The position numbers were made by a program, and so were the translations under genes. From positions 434,001 to 498,000 of the forward strand of contig NZ_JAHVAP010000003.1 in the NCBI RefSeq assembly GCF_024721155.1: 64,000 nucleotides of DNA, given 5' to 3'. The notes below the pieces were generated by a model. That model made no database searches, was not told the DNA's origin, and saw only the letters and a list, made by a program, of their open reading frames with translations. Each line of letters starts with the position of its first letter. Positions within the stretch are counted from its first letter, which is position 1. This document shows positions 1 to 9,625 of the stretch, in pieces. The stretch comes from Mucilaginibacter phenanthrenivorans (GTDB lineage: Bacteria > Bacteroidota > Bacteroidia > Sphingobacteriales > Sphingobacteriaceae).

Positions 1-1
1 T

Positions 2-256
2 CAACTTATCTCCATTGGTGATACCCAGCAAAAGCTGTCGACCAAAGAGGCCGAATTATTGCGCCTGCTTTGTATCCGCAAAAACGAGGTATTAACCCGC
101 GAGGAAGCCTTATTGAACATCTGGCACGACGATAACTATTTTAATGGTCGCAGCATGGACGTCTTTTTGAGTAAGATCAGGAAGTACCTGAGGGATGATC
201 CATCTGTTGAGATCATCAATGTTCACGGGCGGGGATATAAGCTATTGATAAACTAG
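2..256 (+). CDS. Response regulator, C-terminal DNA-binding domain (5' end outside window)
   Basis: The window opens inside this gene. The 84 visible residues form an OmpR/PhoB-type winged helix: a KLSTKEAELL stretch leads into the first helices, the segment RSMDVFLSKIRKYL is the recognition-helix region, and NVHGRGYKL is the typical wing that ends this fold. The receiver domain would lie upstream and is not visible. From the family it should bind promoter DNA as the output of a two-component system, but its kinase and targets cannot be told from here. It ends at a TAG, followed by a repeat-bearing spacer facing the convergent anmK. Confidence 0.85.
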   Translation, partial: QLISIGDTQQKLSTKEAELLRLLCIRKNEVLTREEALLNIWHDDNYFNGRSMDVFLSKIRKYLRDDPSVEIINVHGRGYKLLIN

Positions 257-267
257 TCTGTTAATGC

Positions 268-370
268 GAAATGCAAGTTTGCGGATCAGCGTCGGCAAGG
301 TGTTCCATGTGTTCCATTTTTATAGGTGGAACACGTGGAACGCTGTGAAACATGCTGATTATCAGTCTAT
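268..370 (+). repeat. Dispersed intergenic element, copy A
   Basis: This is one of three related elements (others at 12125-12238 and 21966-22048). The core reads GTGTTCCATTTTTA, a short gap, TGGAACAC, a second GGAAC, then GTGAAACATG and TGATTATCA. The first two blocks form an 8-bp perfect stem, so a transcript could fold here. All three copies lie between convergent genes. Copy A has the same orientation as copy C and is the most diverged. Confidence 0.7.
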
Positions 371-448
371 TCATTTTAAAGCAATAATAAAATAGCTGAT
401 AATCAAGCACCCATTGCCCGGTGGGACATCTTTATGTACCCAGTTGGT

Positions 449-1642
449 TTACAAAGGAAAACTAATCTTTCCCATCAATACAGCAGGATTATTCCCTATT
501 GCCATCGGTTCGCCGCAAAGCGTTTCGTTGCCTAGCAATGCAAAAAGAATAGCCTCTTTTGCATCCGGATCAATGCCTAACTCTCCTGTGCCTGTAATAG
601 CTGCCTGTGGTAATGCCTTTTTTAAATTTTCGATGATATAAATATTGCGTGCCCCGCCGCCACTGGTGAATATTTTAACGTGATCAGCCTTAAAGTTCTC
701 CGATATAAAATTTGCGATTGATTTAACGGTAAACTCGCTTAAGGTACTTATCAGATCTTCATTGCTGATGGGTAAGGTGCCCGACCGTTGTTGAGCTGCC
801 TCAACAAATGCCAGGTTGAATAATTCCGGCCCTGTAGTTTTTGGGGCGGCTTCATTGAAAAAAGGGTGATCAAGCAAGGCGTTTAATAGATCTTCATTTA
901 CTGTTCCTGACAACGCGATTTTTGAATCCTCATCATAAGGCCGGTCAAAATATTTCCGACAAGCAGCATCAATCAGGGTGTTGCCCGGGCCAATGTCTGT
1001 GCATAAAATATTAGCGTAATTGCCATCGCCTGGCAAATAAGTAAGATTGGCAATCCCGCCGATATTCAGCAGAATCCTGTTTTCGCCGGCTTTGCTGCCC
1101 AGCAAAACGTCGCCATATAAAGCCAGTGGGGCGCCCTCGCCGCCTGCTGCAATATGCTTTTGCCTGAAATCGCTGATCGTTATAATCCCTGTTTTAACAG
1201 CGATATGGTCGCCATCGCCAATTTGAAGCGTAGCATTTGGATAGCCCGGTTGCCGATGTTGGCTTTTAGGTGCGTGGTATATGGTTTGTCCGTGGCTGGC
1301 GATAAAGTCGACTTCGTTCGGCTTTATATTCCATTCGCTTAGTGCCTGTAATATCAGCTCCGCATGAAAGGTTCCGATATATTCGTTAAGCAGGCAAACT
1401 TTTTCAAGGCTGGCCTCCTTGCGCGCAAACACCTGTTGTACGTCTTTTTTAAAATCTTCCTGGTAAGGGATAGTGATAAAGTTGAGCAACTTAAATTTGG
1501 TTTGCAGTCCGCTGCCTGTAAACCTGCAAAGGGCAATATCCAACCCATCAAGTGATGTGCCCGACATTAAGCCGATGCCCAATTTTTCTTCTTTTTGGGC
1601 GATATTTACAAGTCGCTGCAGGTTTTTGTTAAGTGCTAACAT
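449..1642 (-). CDS. anmK: Anhydro-N-acetylmuramic acid kinase
   Basis: AnmK cleaves the internal 1,6-anhydro bond of anhydro-MurNAc and phosphorylates it to MurNAc-6-phosphate, a cytoplasmic step of peptidoglycan recycling. The N-terminal phosphate-binding motif GLMSGTSLDGLD is at residues 22-33. NIGGIANLTYLP and TDIGPGNTLID follow in the order expected for the family, and the C-terminal half carries FTSGGGARN. The 397-residue length is slightly above the usual 360-385, owing to about 20 residues before the motif, so the true start could be a little downstream. It is divergent from nagB, which works on the next amino-sugar intermediates, across a 218-bp shared spacer. Confidence 0.93.
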   Translation of the reverse strand: MLALNKNLQRLVNIAQKEEKLGIGLMSGTSLDGLDIALCRFTGSGLQTKFKLLNFITIPYQEDFKKDVQQVFARKEASLEKVCLLNEYIGTFHAELILQALSEWNIKPNEVDFIASHGQTIYHAPKSQHRQPGYPNATLQIGDGDHIAVKTGIITISDFRQKHIAAGGEGAPLALYGDVLLGSKAGENRILLNIGGIANLTYLPGDGNYANILCTDIGPGNTLIDAACRKYFDRPYDEDSKIALSGTVNEDLLNALLDHPFFNEAAPKTTGPELFNLAFVEAAQQRSGTLPISNEDLISTLSEFTVKSIANFISENFKADHVKIFTSGGGARNIYIIENLKKALPQAAITGTGELGIDPDAKEAILFALLGNETLCGEPMAIGNNPAVLMGKISFPL

Positions 1643-1776
1643 GGGCTCAAATTACTCAAAAAGGAATTCGCATCAAAAAGGCTTTTCGTAGCGGTTTAAT
1701 ATTTCCGCAAACGATTGCGTGTTTTTTATTAATAAATCAACATGCTAAACCTATATATTTGTTTTCACCAATTTCA

Positions 1777-1801
1777 GGTCTAAGTCTTTAGTTATAAGTC
1801 T
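1777..1801. repeat. Short-period array (GTC/GTT every 6-7 bp) upstream of nagB
   Basis: GTC or GTT recurs at 1778, 1784, 1791 and 1798. This is an imperfect member of the short-period arrays found at many gene borders in this window. It lies in the anmK-nagB divergent spacer, about 60 bp before the nagB start. Confidence 0.5.
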
Positions 1802-1857
1802 GTAATGAGCCACATTACAGGCTTTTATCTCCAGGTTTTGGACTAACAAAAAAGCAC

Positions 1858-2031
1858 AAAATGGCCCGATTAAATTTATTAGAAGAGACGCGATACGAGA
1901 AATTGCCGGTAACGGTATACGCAGATCAAAAGACAGCGTCAGTAAAAATGGCCCGATTAAATTTATTAGAAGAGACGCGATACGAGAAATTGCCGGTAAC
2001 GGTATACGCAGATCAAAAGACAGCGTCAGTA
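1858..2031. repeat. 87-bp perfect tandem duplication at the 5' end of nagB
   Basis: Bases 1858-1944 are repeated exactly at 1945-2031. The unit contains the AAA-ATG start and the first 28 codons. Because 87 is a multiple of three the frame is kept, and the protein begins with the same 28 residues twice, separated by one Lys. The match stops sharply at both ends. A second 87-bp-offset duplication occurs at the other end of the same gene. Confidence 0.97.
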
Positions 2032-3954
2032 GCAGTAGCGCAGCGGATAGCAAAGCTGATAAAAGACAAAACAGCAAAAGGCGAAAAGACGGTATTGGGC
2101 CTTGCAACTGGTGTAACCCCGATTGGCGTTTATGCCGAACTGGTGCGCCAGCACAAGCAGGAAGGCTTAAGCTTTAAAAGCGTGATCACCTTCAATTTGG
2201 ACGAATACTACCCGATGCAGCCCGATGCAGCCCAGAGCTATGTAACGTTCATGAACGAGAACCTGTTCAGCCATGTAGATATAGATAAAGCAAATGTACA
2301 CATCCCTGATGGTACCCTGGACCAGGACGCGGTAGCGGCCTTTTGCCTGGACTACGAAAAAAAGATCACGGCACTTGGGGGCCTGGACCTGCAAATCTTA
2401 GGGATCGGCCGAACCGGTCACATCGGCTTCAATGAGCCGGGCTCTGCCCCCAACTCGGGAACAAGACTGGTAACCCTTGACGACCTTACCCGTAACGATG
2501 CTTCCCGTGATTTCGGCGGCAAGCAAAACGTACCCACCAAAGCTATCACGATGGGTGTAGGCACGATCTTCAAGGCCAAGGAGATCATCCTGATGGCCTG
2601 GAGCGGGAAGAAGGCACCGATCATCAAAAAGGCAGTAGAAGGAGAGATCTCGGGCGAGGTACCTGCAACATACCTGCAATTGTCGGATCATGTGGAATTT
2701 GTGCTGGATGAACCGGCTGCCTCTTCATTAACAAGGTTCAATACCCCATGGCTGGTAAAGGATTGTGTATGGGAAAACACACTGAAAAAGAAAGCAGTGA
2801 TCTGGCTGGCAGATAACCTGAACAAGCCGATACTAAAACTTACCGAAGAAGACTACAATAACCACGGCATGGCACAGCTTGCCGTAGAGCAGGGACCTGT
2901 ATACAACATCAACATAGATATTTTTAATCAACTACAGCATACCATCACCGGCTGGCCGGGTGGCAAGCCGGATGCCGACGACAGCCAAAGGCCGGAACGT
3001 GCATTGCCTGCTAGAAAACGCTCGATCATCTTTTCACCGCACCCCGATGATGACGTGATCTCGATGGGTGGTACATTCATCAGGCTGGTTGACCAGGGGC
3101 ATGATGTGCATGTAGCCTACCAAACCTCGGGGAATACCGCAGTTTGGGATGATGACGTACTTCGATTTGTTGAATTTGCGATAGACTTTTCAAAGAGCAT
3201 AGGCGAAGACAATACAAAGCTGATCAAAACCTATGAAGATATGCGAGCTTTTATCCCTACCAAGCAGCCTAACCAGGTTGACACCAAAGAGATCAGGGAT
3301 GTAAAGGGATTTATCAGGAAGACAGAAGCCATTTCAGGAGCAAGATATGCAGGCTTAGCAGACGACCATATCCACTTTATGGCGTTGCCGTTTTATGAAA
3401 CCGGGAAGATCAAGAAGAACTCAGCAGGCGAGGAAGATATCAGGCTCACGATGGAGCTATTGCAAAAAGTAAAACCACAGCAGGTATTTGCAGCGGGTGA
3501 CTTTGCCGACCCGAACGGTACTCACCTGGTATGCTTCAACATCATTATAGCAGCACTGAGAAAACTAAGCGAAACAGAAGACTGGGTAAAGGACTGCTGG
3601 GTATGGATGTACCGTGGTGCATGGCTGGAGTTTGAGACCTACGAGATAGAGATGGCCGTACCGCTTTCACCACAGGAAGTGATCAGGAAAAGGAATGCCA
3701 TCTTCAAGCACCAGAGCCAAAAGGACAGGCCGGTATTCCCGGGTGATGATGCCAGGGAGTTCTGGGTAAGGGCAGAGGATCGTACAAGAGAAACTGCAAG
3801 GGCTTATGACAAACTCGGCATGGCGGAATATGAAGCTATGGAGGCCTTTGTAGTAAGGGCAGAGGATCGTACAAGAGAAACTGCAAGGGCTTATGACAAA
3901 CTCGGCATGGCGGAATATGAAGCTATGGAGGCCTTTGTCAGGTATCATTTTTAG
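1861..3954 (+). CDS. nagB: Glucosamine-6-phosphate deaminase fused to PIG-L (LmbE-like) deacetylase domain
   Basis: The N-terminal half is NagB, which converts glucosamine-6-phosphate to fructose-6-phosphate and ammonia. It shows FNLDEYYP and the active-site loop IGRTGHIGFNEPG. The C-terminal half is a PIG-L/LmbE metal-dependent deacetylase-like domain with FSPHPDDDVISMGG and a later GTHLVCF motif. Bacteroidota NagB-PIG-L fusions are usually about 640 residues. This one is 697, and the excess equals two in-frame 29-residue duplications, one at each terminus. Removing both gives 639. The C-terminal duplication repeats the segment VRAEDRTRETARAYDKLG onward. Function is secure, but whether the duplications are real is not. 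The second copy's ATG at 1948 could also serve as a start. Confidence 0.92.
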   Translation: MARLNLLEETRYEKLPVTVYADQKTASVKMARLNLLEETRYEKLPVTVYADQKTASVAVAQRIAKLIKDKTAKGEKTVLGLATGVTPIGVYAELVRQHKQEGLSFKSVITFNLDEYYPMQPDAAQSYVTFMNENLFSHVDIDKANVHIPDGTLDQDAVAAFCLDYEKKITALGGLDLQILGIGRTGHIGFNEPGSAPNSGTRLVTLDDLTRNDASRDFGGKQNVPTKAITMGVGTIFKAKEIILMAWSGKKAPIIKKAVEGEISGEVPATYLQLSDHVEFVLDEPAASSLTRFNTPWLVKDCVWENTLKKKAVIWLADNLNKPILKLTEEDYNNHGMAQLAVEQGPVYNINIDIFNQLQHTITGWPGGKPDADDSQRPERALPARKRSIIFSPHPDDDVISMGGTFIRLVDQGHDVHVAYQTSGNTAVWDDDVLRFVEFAIDFSKSIGEDNTKLIKTYEDMRAFIPTKQPNQVDTKEIRDVKGFIRKTEAISGARYAGLADDHIHFMALPFYETGKIKKNSAGEEDIRLTMELLQKVKPQQVFAAGDFADPNGTHLVCFNIIIAALRKLSETEDWVKDCWVWMYRGAWLEFETYEIEMAVPLSPQEVIRKRNAIFKHQSQKDRPVFPGDDAREFWVRAEDRTRETARAYDKLGMAEYEAMEAFVVRAEDRTRETARAYDKLGMAEYEAMEAFVRYHF
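3766..3938. repeat. 86-bp tandem duplication (87-bp offset) at the 3' end of nagB
   Basis: Bases 3766-3851 recur at 3853-3938, separated by a single A at 3852. The duplication is in frame and adds 29 residues just before the C-terminal RYHF. The offset is the same 87 bp as the 5' duplication, which is hard to explain by two independent slippage events. Confidence 0.97.
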
Positions 3955-3970
3955 ATTACACTGATTTTGG

Positions 3971-4012
3971 GGATGATTACACCGATTGAGAAAGCAATCG
4001 GTGTAATCATCC
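3971..4012. terminator. Bidirectional hairpin terminator between nagB and the PQQ lipoprotein
   Basis: A perfect 18-bp stem (3971-3988 with 3995-4012) encloses the loop AGAAAG. It lies 16 bp past the nagB stop and 40 bp before the end of the convergent gene. Upstream, GATTACACTGATTTTG (3954-3969) matches the sequence just after recA at 12001, so part of the region belongs to a dispersed family. Confidence 0.75.
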
Positions 4013-4051
4013 ATTTTAATCGGTGAAATAGTCCATCACAATTTGTAACGC

Positions 4052-5179
4052 TTATTTTTCGCTTACAATCAACGGTTTCGAGGTATCAATGCAATTAGTC
4101 AATGCTAATTTCCAGCTTTCATTGCCGGTAGCAGAATCTAACACGTAAAAAGCATTTGATCCACCGCCGCCTGCATATACTTTACCATTTGCAACGGTAG
4201 GTACGGCGCCATTCGCAACAATAGATTTTTTCCAGGCCTCGTTCCCGGTAGCAGCATCAACTGCATAGATATTCAGATCATCGCTGTTTATAAATACTTT
4301 TCCATCAGCATAAACCGGACTTGATGTAAAGCCCTGCCCATTCAGGGCCTTCCAGATCTGGCTTCCATCACTTTCTTTAATGGCAAACAGAGAACCAGGT
4401 TGATTAGGTCCATTAACGTTATACCAACTTGCCAGGTAGATCACCCCGTTATTGACAGATGGCTTGGCTTGTTCAAGCGAAATGCCATCCGCACTAAATG
4501 TCCATTTTAATTGACCATTAGTGGCGTTTATAGCATTTAAATAGCCATTCCTATTTCCTATAAATACGACATCATTTGAAATAACAGGGATTGCTTCAAC
4601 TATTATGCTGCCAGTGTCATATTTCCATTTTAAGTTCCCGGTTAATGCATCCAGGGCATAAAGATTTCCATCGGCACTGCCAATATATACTACGCCATTT
4701 GCAACTACCGGGCTCGAATCCACGTTTTGAAAGGTGAGGTATTTCCACTTCAAATTACCTGAAACTGCATCTACAGCATATATATAATGGTCATCGCTGC
4801 CAAAATAGACAATGTTATTAACTACGGCAGGACTGGATATTACAGAGCTCGCAGTAGTAAACTTCCATTTTAACGCACCTGTGATGGCGCTAAGTGCATA
4901 AAGGTTATGATCAGTATTGGTGGAATATAATGTACTATCTTCGAGTGCCGGTGCTGAATAAGAAAAATTACCATCTGAATGGTATTTCCAGACCAGATCG
5001 CCAGTTTGGGCATTAAGCGCATAAAAGTTACCATCCTGTCCCCCAAAAAAAACGATAGCTTTTTTAGAGGCTGGCATAAGTGGGTCAAGGTCCTTTTTAC
5101 AGGCTGTTGAAAATAAGATTAATAATAAAAAAGAAATTTTTAAAAAATTCTGTTTGAAAGGCTGAGTAAAGGTTTTCAT
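4052..5179 (-). CDS. PQQ-repeat beta-propeller lipoprotein
   Basis: The precursor has a hydrophobic signal segment ending in a lipobox (FSTAC, Cys 27) followed by KKD, typical of Bacteroidota lipoproteins. After it come about seven repeats of roughly 40 residues of the form VYxGSxDGNLYALDAxTGxLKWKY, the PQQ/BamB-type propeller blade. BamB-like proteins scaffold outer-membrane assembly, but many propellers of this type are simply secreted binding proteins. No catalytic residues are visible, so binding rather than catalysis is the likely role. It stands alone, convergent with nagB. Confidence 0.85.
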   Translation of the reverse strand: MKTFTQPFKQNFLKISFLLLILFSTACKKDLDPLMPASKKAIVFFGGQDGNFYALNAQTGDLVWKYHSDGNFSYSAPALEDSTLYSTNTDHNLYALSAITGALKWKFTTASSVISSPAVVNNIVYFGSDDHYIYAVDAVSGNLKWKYLTFQNVDSSPVVANGVVYIGSADGNLYALDALTGNLKWKYDTGSIIVEAIPVISNDVVFIGNRNGYLNAINATNGQLKWTFSADGISLEQAKPSVNNGVIYLASWYNVNGPNQPGSLFAIKESDGSQIWKALNGQGFTSSPVYADGKVFINSDDLNIYAVDAATGNEAWKKSIVANGAVPTVANGKVYAGGGGSNAFYVLDSATGNESWKLALTNCIDTSKPLIVSEK

Positions 5180-5406
5180 TTCGTGATAAGTTACAGGATG
5201 TAAAACGGACAGTTTAAACGTATATTATTGATCGGTTTATTAAACAACAAAATACCAGATCACTGACACGTGAAACCCTCGAAGGTTTAATACTTATTAA
5301 AAAATAAAAGGTCGCCGGTAAAGCGATTATATAGCGTAAGGCTTTAGAATAACAAAGGAACAATTTCTCACCTTTTTTGTACGGCAATGCAAATAATACC
5401 GCAGCT

Positions 5407-8340
5407 CTACGAAAACCTTTCCTTCAAAAACTTCCCGGTATAAGAATCCTTTTCCTTAATTAAATTCTCCGGTAATCCTTCAAACACAACTTTACCACCA
5501 CGGTCGCCGCCTTCAGGGCCGATATCTATTACCCAATCGGCGCATTTAATTACATCCATGTTATGCTCTATAACAATAATGGTATTGCCATGATCAAGCA
5601 ATGCATCGAATGACTTCAGTAGCTTTTTAATATCTGCAAAATGAAGCCCCGTTGTTGGCTCATCAAAAATGAAAAGCGTTTTATGTGTGTTATTGCCTTT
5701 AACCAGGAATGACGCCAGCTTGATCCGTTGCGCCTCACCACCGGATAGGGTGTTTGATGATTGTCCCAATTGCACGTAGCCCAAACCCACATCCATCAAC
5801 GGCTTTATTTTGGCAATGATCTTCGGCTCCTTCGCGAAAAATTCCAGGCCTTCCTCAATGGTCATGCTCAATACATCCGATACATTTTTATCCTGGTACG
5901 TAACATCCAAAATGTGTTGCTTAAAGCGTTTACCGCCACAGGTCTCGCAGGTAAGGAAAATGTCGGCCATAAACTGCATCTCTATTTTTACTTCACCCTC
6001 GCCCTGGCAAACATCGCAACGGCCGCCCTCTACGTTAAATGAGAATGCCGATGGTTTTAAACCGGCGGCCTTTGCAACAGGTAAGGCAGCATACAGGTTC
6101 CTGATCTCGTCCCAGGCCTTTACATAAGTAACCGGGTTTGAGCGTGATGAACGACCGATGGGGTTTTGATCCACCATTTCAACCTGTTCAATTTTCTGGT
6201 AGTCGCCCTCAATGCTGTCGTATGCGCCGGTTTGTTCACCGTTATAATTACCAAGTACTTTTTGCAGGGCAGGAGCAAGAATGCGTTTTACCAAGCTGGT
6301 TTTACCCGAGCCGGATACCCCGGTAACTACGGTTAAAATCCCCAACGGAAATTTGGCATTTACATGTTGCAGGTTGTTTTCCCGGCCACCTTTTATCTCG
6401 ATAAAATCGTTCCATTTACGGCGGCTTTTTGGGATAGCAATTTCTTCTTTGCCGCTTAGGTAACGACCTGTAAGGCTATTCTCATCCTTTATGATTTCGT
6501 CGTATGTGCCGCTGAATATCAAATTACCACCATGTGTCCCGGCTTCCGGCCCAATGTCGATAATATGATCGGCGGCCTTCATTATTTCCTCCTCGTGTTC
6601 AACCACCAAAACGGTGTTGCCAACGTCACGCAGGGATTTAAGCACGCCGATCAATCGTTGTGTATCCCTCGGGTGCAGGCCGATGCTCGGCTCGTCCAAT
6701 ACGTAAACCGAGCCTACCAAACTGCTGCCTAAAGAGGTAGCCAGGTTGATCCTTTGTGATTCACCGCCCGATAATGTATTCGATAAGCGATTAAGGGTTA
6801 AATAGCTCAAACCAACATCGTTTAAAAACAACAGGCGGTTGGTTATTTCCATCAGCAGGCGCTTACCCACTTTGGTGTCTGTTTCGTTGAGCTGAATTGT
6901 TTGAAAGAAATCAAGCGCCTTATCCAACGCCATCAATACCACATCGGTGATTGATTTTTCGTTGATCTTTACGTAGCTGGCATCCTGCCTTAAACGGCTG
7001 CCTTTACATTCCGGGCAGGTTGTTTTCCCCCTGTATCGCGATAGCAAAACCCTGTACTGAATTTTGTATGTCTGCTCCTCCATCTCTTTAAAGAACTCGT
7101 TCAACCCACGAAAAAAGCCGTTGCCGGTCCATAACAACTGTTGTTGCTTCTCGGTAAGCTGGTTATACTGGCGGTGGATAGGAAAGTCGAACTTCAATGC
7201 GTGTTTTACCAGCACATCGTTCCACTCGCGCATTTTTTCACCACGCCATGGGGCTATTGCGCCCTCGTAAACACTTTTGCTTTTATCAGGGATCACCAGG
7301 TCCTCATCAATACCTATAACCTTTCCGTAACCCTCACAGCGTTTGCAAGCGCCATAAGGGTTGTTAAAGCTGAAAAAGTTTGGCGTAGGTTCTTCGAAGC
7401 GAATCCCATCCAATTCAAACCTGTCGCAGAAGAAGCGTTCAGTTTCGTCTTCTGCATCCGGTTCGCGGTAACGTACATAGCAGTCGCCCTTGCCCTCAAA
7501 AAAGGCGGTTTGGATAGAATCGCCTAAACGACTTACCGTTTCATCTTCATCATTTTTAGAAATACGGTCGATAACTATGCGAACGGTAGTGATGATTTTA
7601 GACGCAGGTCCAGAAATTTCAACTTCAGGCTCTGCAACTTCCGCTTTTGCCTTTTTGCTTTTAGCTTTCGGCTTTACGCTTTCAGCTCCCACCTCTTCCA
7701 CTAACCAGCTGCCATCATCCACAATGCTCATATCCTCCAGCAGGTCTTCAATTTTTGAAAGCTTGCCACGGAATTCCACACGAACAAACCCCTTTTGCAT
7801 CAGCACCGCCAGCTCTTCCTTTAAGCTGCGGTTGTTATGCGGATATAAGGGGCATAATATAGTAACCTGCGTTTCGGCAGGCAGGGTCATAATGAAATTG
7901 ATCACGTCGGTAACCGAATCCTTTTTAACGACGCCGCCTGATATTGGCGAAATGGTTTTGCCGATCCGCGAGAAAAGTAATTTAAGGTAATCATAGATCT
8001 CAGTGGAGGTGCCAACTGTTGAGCGCGGGTTTGAAGTGATTACCTTTTGCTCGATTGCTATTGCCGGGGCTATTCCTTTTATATAATCAACATCAGGCTT
8101 GTTCATCCTGCCCAAAAACTGGCGCGCGTAGGATGATAAGCTCTCCACATACCGGCGCTGCCCCTCGGCGTACAAAGTATCAAAAGCAAGCGATGATTTA
8201 CCCGAACCCGACATGCCTGTAACCACAACAAGTTTGTTTTTGGGTATGGCAACATCCAGGTTTTTCAGGTTATGCACCCTTGCTCCCTTTATAATAATAT
8301 GTTTTTGAGGATCTTTATCTGCTTCTTTCATGTAGTTCAT
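5407..8340 (-). CDS. uvrA: Excinuclease ABC subunit A
   Basis: UvrA is the damage-sensing ATPase of nucleotide excision repair. The first Walker [10 protein letters not shown], is at residues 42-50 and the second, GVSGSGKTS, is near residue 675. Each half carries an ABC signature of the LSGGE type. Zinc-finger cysteine pairs occur in CKRCEGYGK and CPECKGSR in the first half and in CDVCQGEGE and CETCGGKR in the second. A Lys/Ala/Glu-rich insert near residues 222-240 is probably a flexible loop. The start is ambiguous: ATGAACTAC at 8340 belongs to a 7-bp repeat array, and the next ATG (8331, MKEADKD) may be the real one. No uvrB is nearby, which is usual. Confidence 0.97.
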   Translation of the reverse strand: MNYMKEADKDPQKHIIIKGARVHNLKNLDVAIPKNKLVVVTGMSGSGKSSLAFDTLYAEGQRRYVESLSSYARQFLGRMNKPDVDYIKGIAPAIAIEQKVITSNPRSTVGTSTEIYDYLKLLFSRIGKTISPISGGVVKKDSVTDVINFIMTLPAETQVTILCPLYPHNNRSLKEELAVLMQKGFVRVEFRGKLSKIEDLLEDMSIVDDGSWLVEEVGAESVKPKAKSKKAKAEVAEPEVEISGPASKIITTVRIVIDRISKNDEDETVSRLGDSIQTAFFEGKGDCYVRYREPDAEDETERFFCDRFELDGIRFEEPTPNFFSFNNPYGACKRCEGYGKVIGIDEDLVIPDKSKSVYEGAIAPWRGEKMREWNDVLVKHALKFDFPIHRQYNQLTEKQQQLLWTGNGFFRGLNEFFKEMEEQTYKIQYRVLLSRYRGKTTCPECKGSRLRQDASYVKINEKSITDVVLMALDKALDFFQTIQLNETDTKVGKRLLMEITNRLLFLNDVGLSYLTLNRLSNTLSGGESQRINLATSLGSSLVGSVYVLDEPSIGLHPRDTQRLIGVLKSLRDVGNTVLVVEHEEEIMKAADHIIDIGPEAGTHGGNLIFSGTYDEIIKDENSLTGRYLSGKEEIAIPKSRRKWNDFIEIKGGRENNLQHVNAKFPLGILTVVTGVSGSGKTSLVKRILAPALQKVLGNYNGEQTGAYDSIEGDYQKIEQVEMVDQNPIGRSSRSNPVTYVKAWDEIRNLYAALPVAKAAGLKPSAFSFNVEGGRCDVCQGEGEVKIEMQFMADIFLTCETCGGKRFKQHILDVTYQDKNVSDVLSMTIEEGLEFFAKEPKIIAKIKPLMDVGLGYVQLGQSSNTLSGGEAQRIKLASFLVKGNNTHKTLFIFDEPTTGLHFADIKKLLKSFDALLDHGNTIIVIEHNMDVIKCADWVIDIGPEGGDRGGKVVFEGLPENLIKEKDSYTGKFLKERFS

Positions 8341-8467
8341 TGTTCATAGATCATAGTTCATGGTGGTACTTACACTAAAACTATGCGAATTTTGGGTGGT
8401 ATTTGATGATTTACTGACGATAGCAAATAGCATTCCGGCTATGAACCATTAACTATCAACCATGAAC
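8333..8467 (-). repeat. Inverted pair of exact 7-bp arrays upstream of, and overlapping, the uvrA start
   Basis: On the + strand TTCAT/ATCAT recurs at 8336, 8343, 8350 and 8357, exactly every 7 bp. Its complement form ATGAAC/ATTAAC/ATCAAC recurs at 8441, 8448, 8455 and 8462, also exactly every 7 bp. In the uvrA transcript the distal arm could pair with the proximal arm, which contains the annotated ATG. Each proximal unit carries an ATG or ATG-like triplet in a rotating frame. Confidence 0.8.
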
Positions 8468-8798
8468 TACTTCCAAAATGCAAAAATCCTAAAATATTTA
8501 GCAGAATCCAAATGAGTTTGAGAAATGTATTTGGTTAACTGGCAATTTGTTGCAGAGTTTGCATTGGGCTGACAATAACGTATTTTGCAACAGTACGCCG
8601 ATATGTTTATTGTGTGGCAAAGTGTTAAAAAATGTTAAATAATCCCTTGTAGCATTTTTGACAGGAAATAATATTTGTTTTTTACGCGATAAATTGTTTT
8701 ATTTGGGATAACAATTTTTTAATCCCTAAAAAATAACGCTATAGATAGAACTCTACTTTATTAAAATATTTAATTAATTATATTTAGTAGTTTTTTCT
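8341..8798. other. Divergent spacer between uvrA and the sigma-factor gene
   Basis: This 458-bp region holds the paired 7-bp arrays near uvrA. The rest is AT-rich, with T-runs and A-runs before the sigma-factor start at 8799. I see no further ORF, tRNA or strong terminator. It must contain promoters for both divergent genes, but I cannot place them with confidence. Confidence 0.6.
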
Positions 8799-9383
8799 AT
8801 GGATTTTCAATTGAAGAGTGACCAGGATCTAATCCATCTTTACATTGCGGGTGATGAAGGAGGGCTGGTAGAACTAATTCGCCGCTATCAATCAAAAATA
8901 TACACTTCTGTTTACTTGCTTGTTAAGGATGAATACCTTGCCGAGGATATTTTCCAGGACACCTTTATTAAAGTGATCAATACTTTAAAAGCCGGGAAAT
9001 ATAACGAGGAAGGAAAGTTTTTACCCTGGGTAACAAGAATAGCACACAACTTAGTGATCGACCATTTCCGCCGCGAAAAACGCGCGCCGATGATCAGCAA
9101 TGGCGACGACTTCGATATTTTTGAAGTACTTGGAAATTATGACGAAAGCACCGAGGACCGTATGGTTAGGGAGCAAACGTATAAGGATCTTAAATCGCTG
9201 ATTCACCTGTTACCTGCCGAGCAAAAAGAGGTACTGATAATGCGCCATTTTGGTGATATGAGCTTCAAGGAGATTGCTGATATTACCGACGTGAGCATCA
9301 ACACCGCCCTTGGCCGCATGCGTTACGCGCTGAATAACCTGCGCAAAATGATGCAAAGCAAGGAATTGAGCTTGAAAAATTAA
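8799..9383 (+). CDS. RNA polymerase sigma factor, ECF/sigma-70 family
   Basis: The 194-residue protein has the two-domain architecture of ECF sigma factors. Region 2 (about residues 20-95) includes YLAEDIFQDTFIKV and ends FLPWVTRIAHNLVIDHFRR, the segments that contact core polymerase and the -10 element. Region 4 (about 130-185) includes LPAEQKEVLIMRHFGDMSF and a helix-turn-helix around ISINTALGRMRYAL-like sequence, which contacts the -35 element. No transmembrane anti-sigma gene follows, unlike FecI/FecR or many stress ECFs. A 64-residue soluble protein and nth come next on the same strand. Confidence 0.9.
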   Translation: MDFQLKSDQDLIHLYIAGDEGGLVELIRRYQSKIYTSVYLLVKDEYLAEDIFQDTFIKVINTLKAGKYNEEGKFLPWVTRIAHNLVIDHFRREKRAPMISNGDDFDIFEVLGNYDESTEDRMVREQTYKDLKSLIHLLPAEQKEVLIMRHFGDMSFKEIADITDVSINTALGRMRYALNNLRKMMQSKELSLKN

Positions 9384-9393
9384 GTTTAAGAAC

Positions 9394-9506
9394 GTTATAA
9401 AAGTTGTAAGGGTTGTAAAGGTTGAAGTCGTAAAAAGCGCTTCTTTTACACCCCTTACACGTTTTCTAACATTTACAACCCTTGCAACAACTACAACCTT
9501 TACAAC
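9394..9506. repeat. Inverted pair of exact 9-bp arrays
   Basis: GTT recurs at 9394, 9403, 9412 and 9421. The complement AAC recurs at 9468, 9477, 9486, 9495 and 9504. Both are exactly every 9 bp (words like GTTGTAAAG and CTACAACCT). The arms could form a long imperfect hairpin just after the sigma-factor stop, so it may act as a terminator or attenuator before the 64-residue gene. Confidence 0.8.
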
Positions 9507-9625
9507 TTCTCTTCACAACCTCCAGCTTTGTAACAAAAAAATTTCATTTAATTTTCATCTTGATAAAATATTATATTTAAGCTTTCGTTTAGTATTCTGT
9601 AAACCACAAAATTTTAACAAAGCTT

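Noticed and set aside
1751..2107. 118-codon - strand ORF with hydrophobic repeats
   Set aside because: It is a reverse-frame shadow of nagB; its repeats are the 87-bp duplication read backwards.
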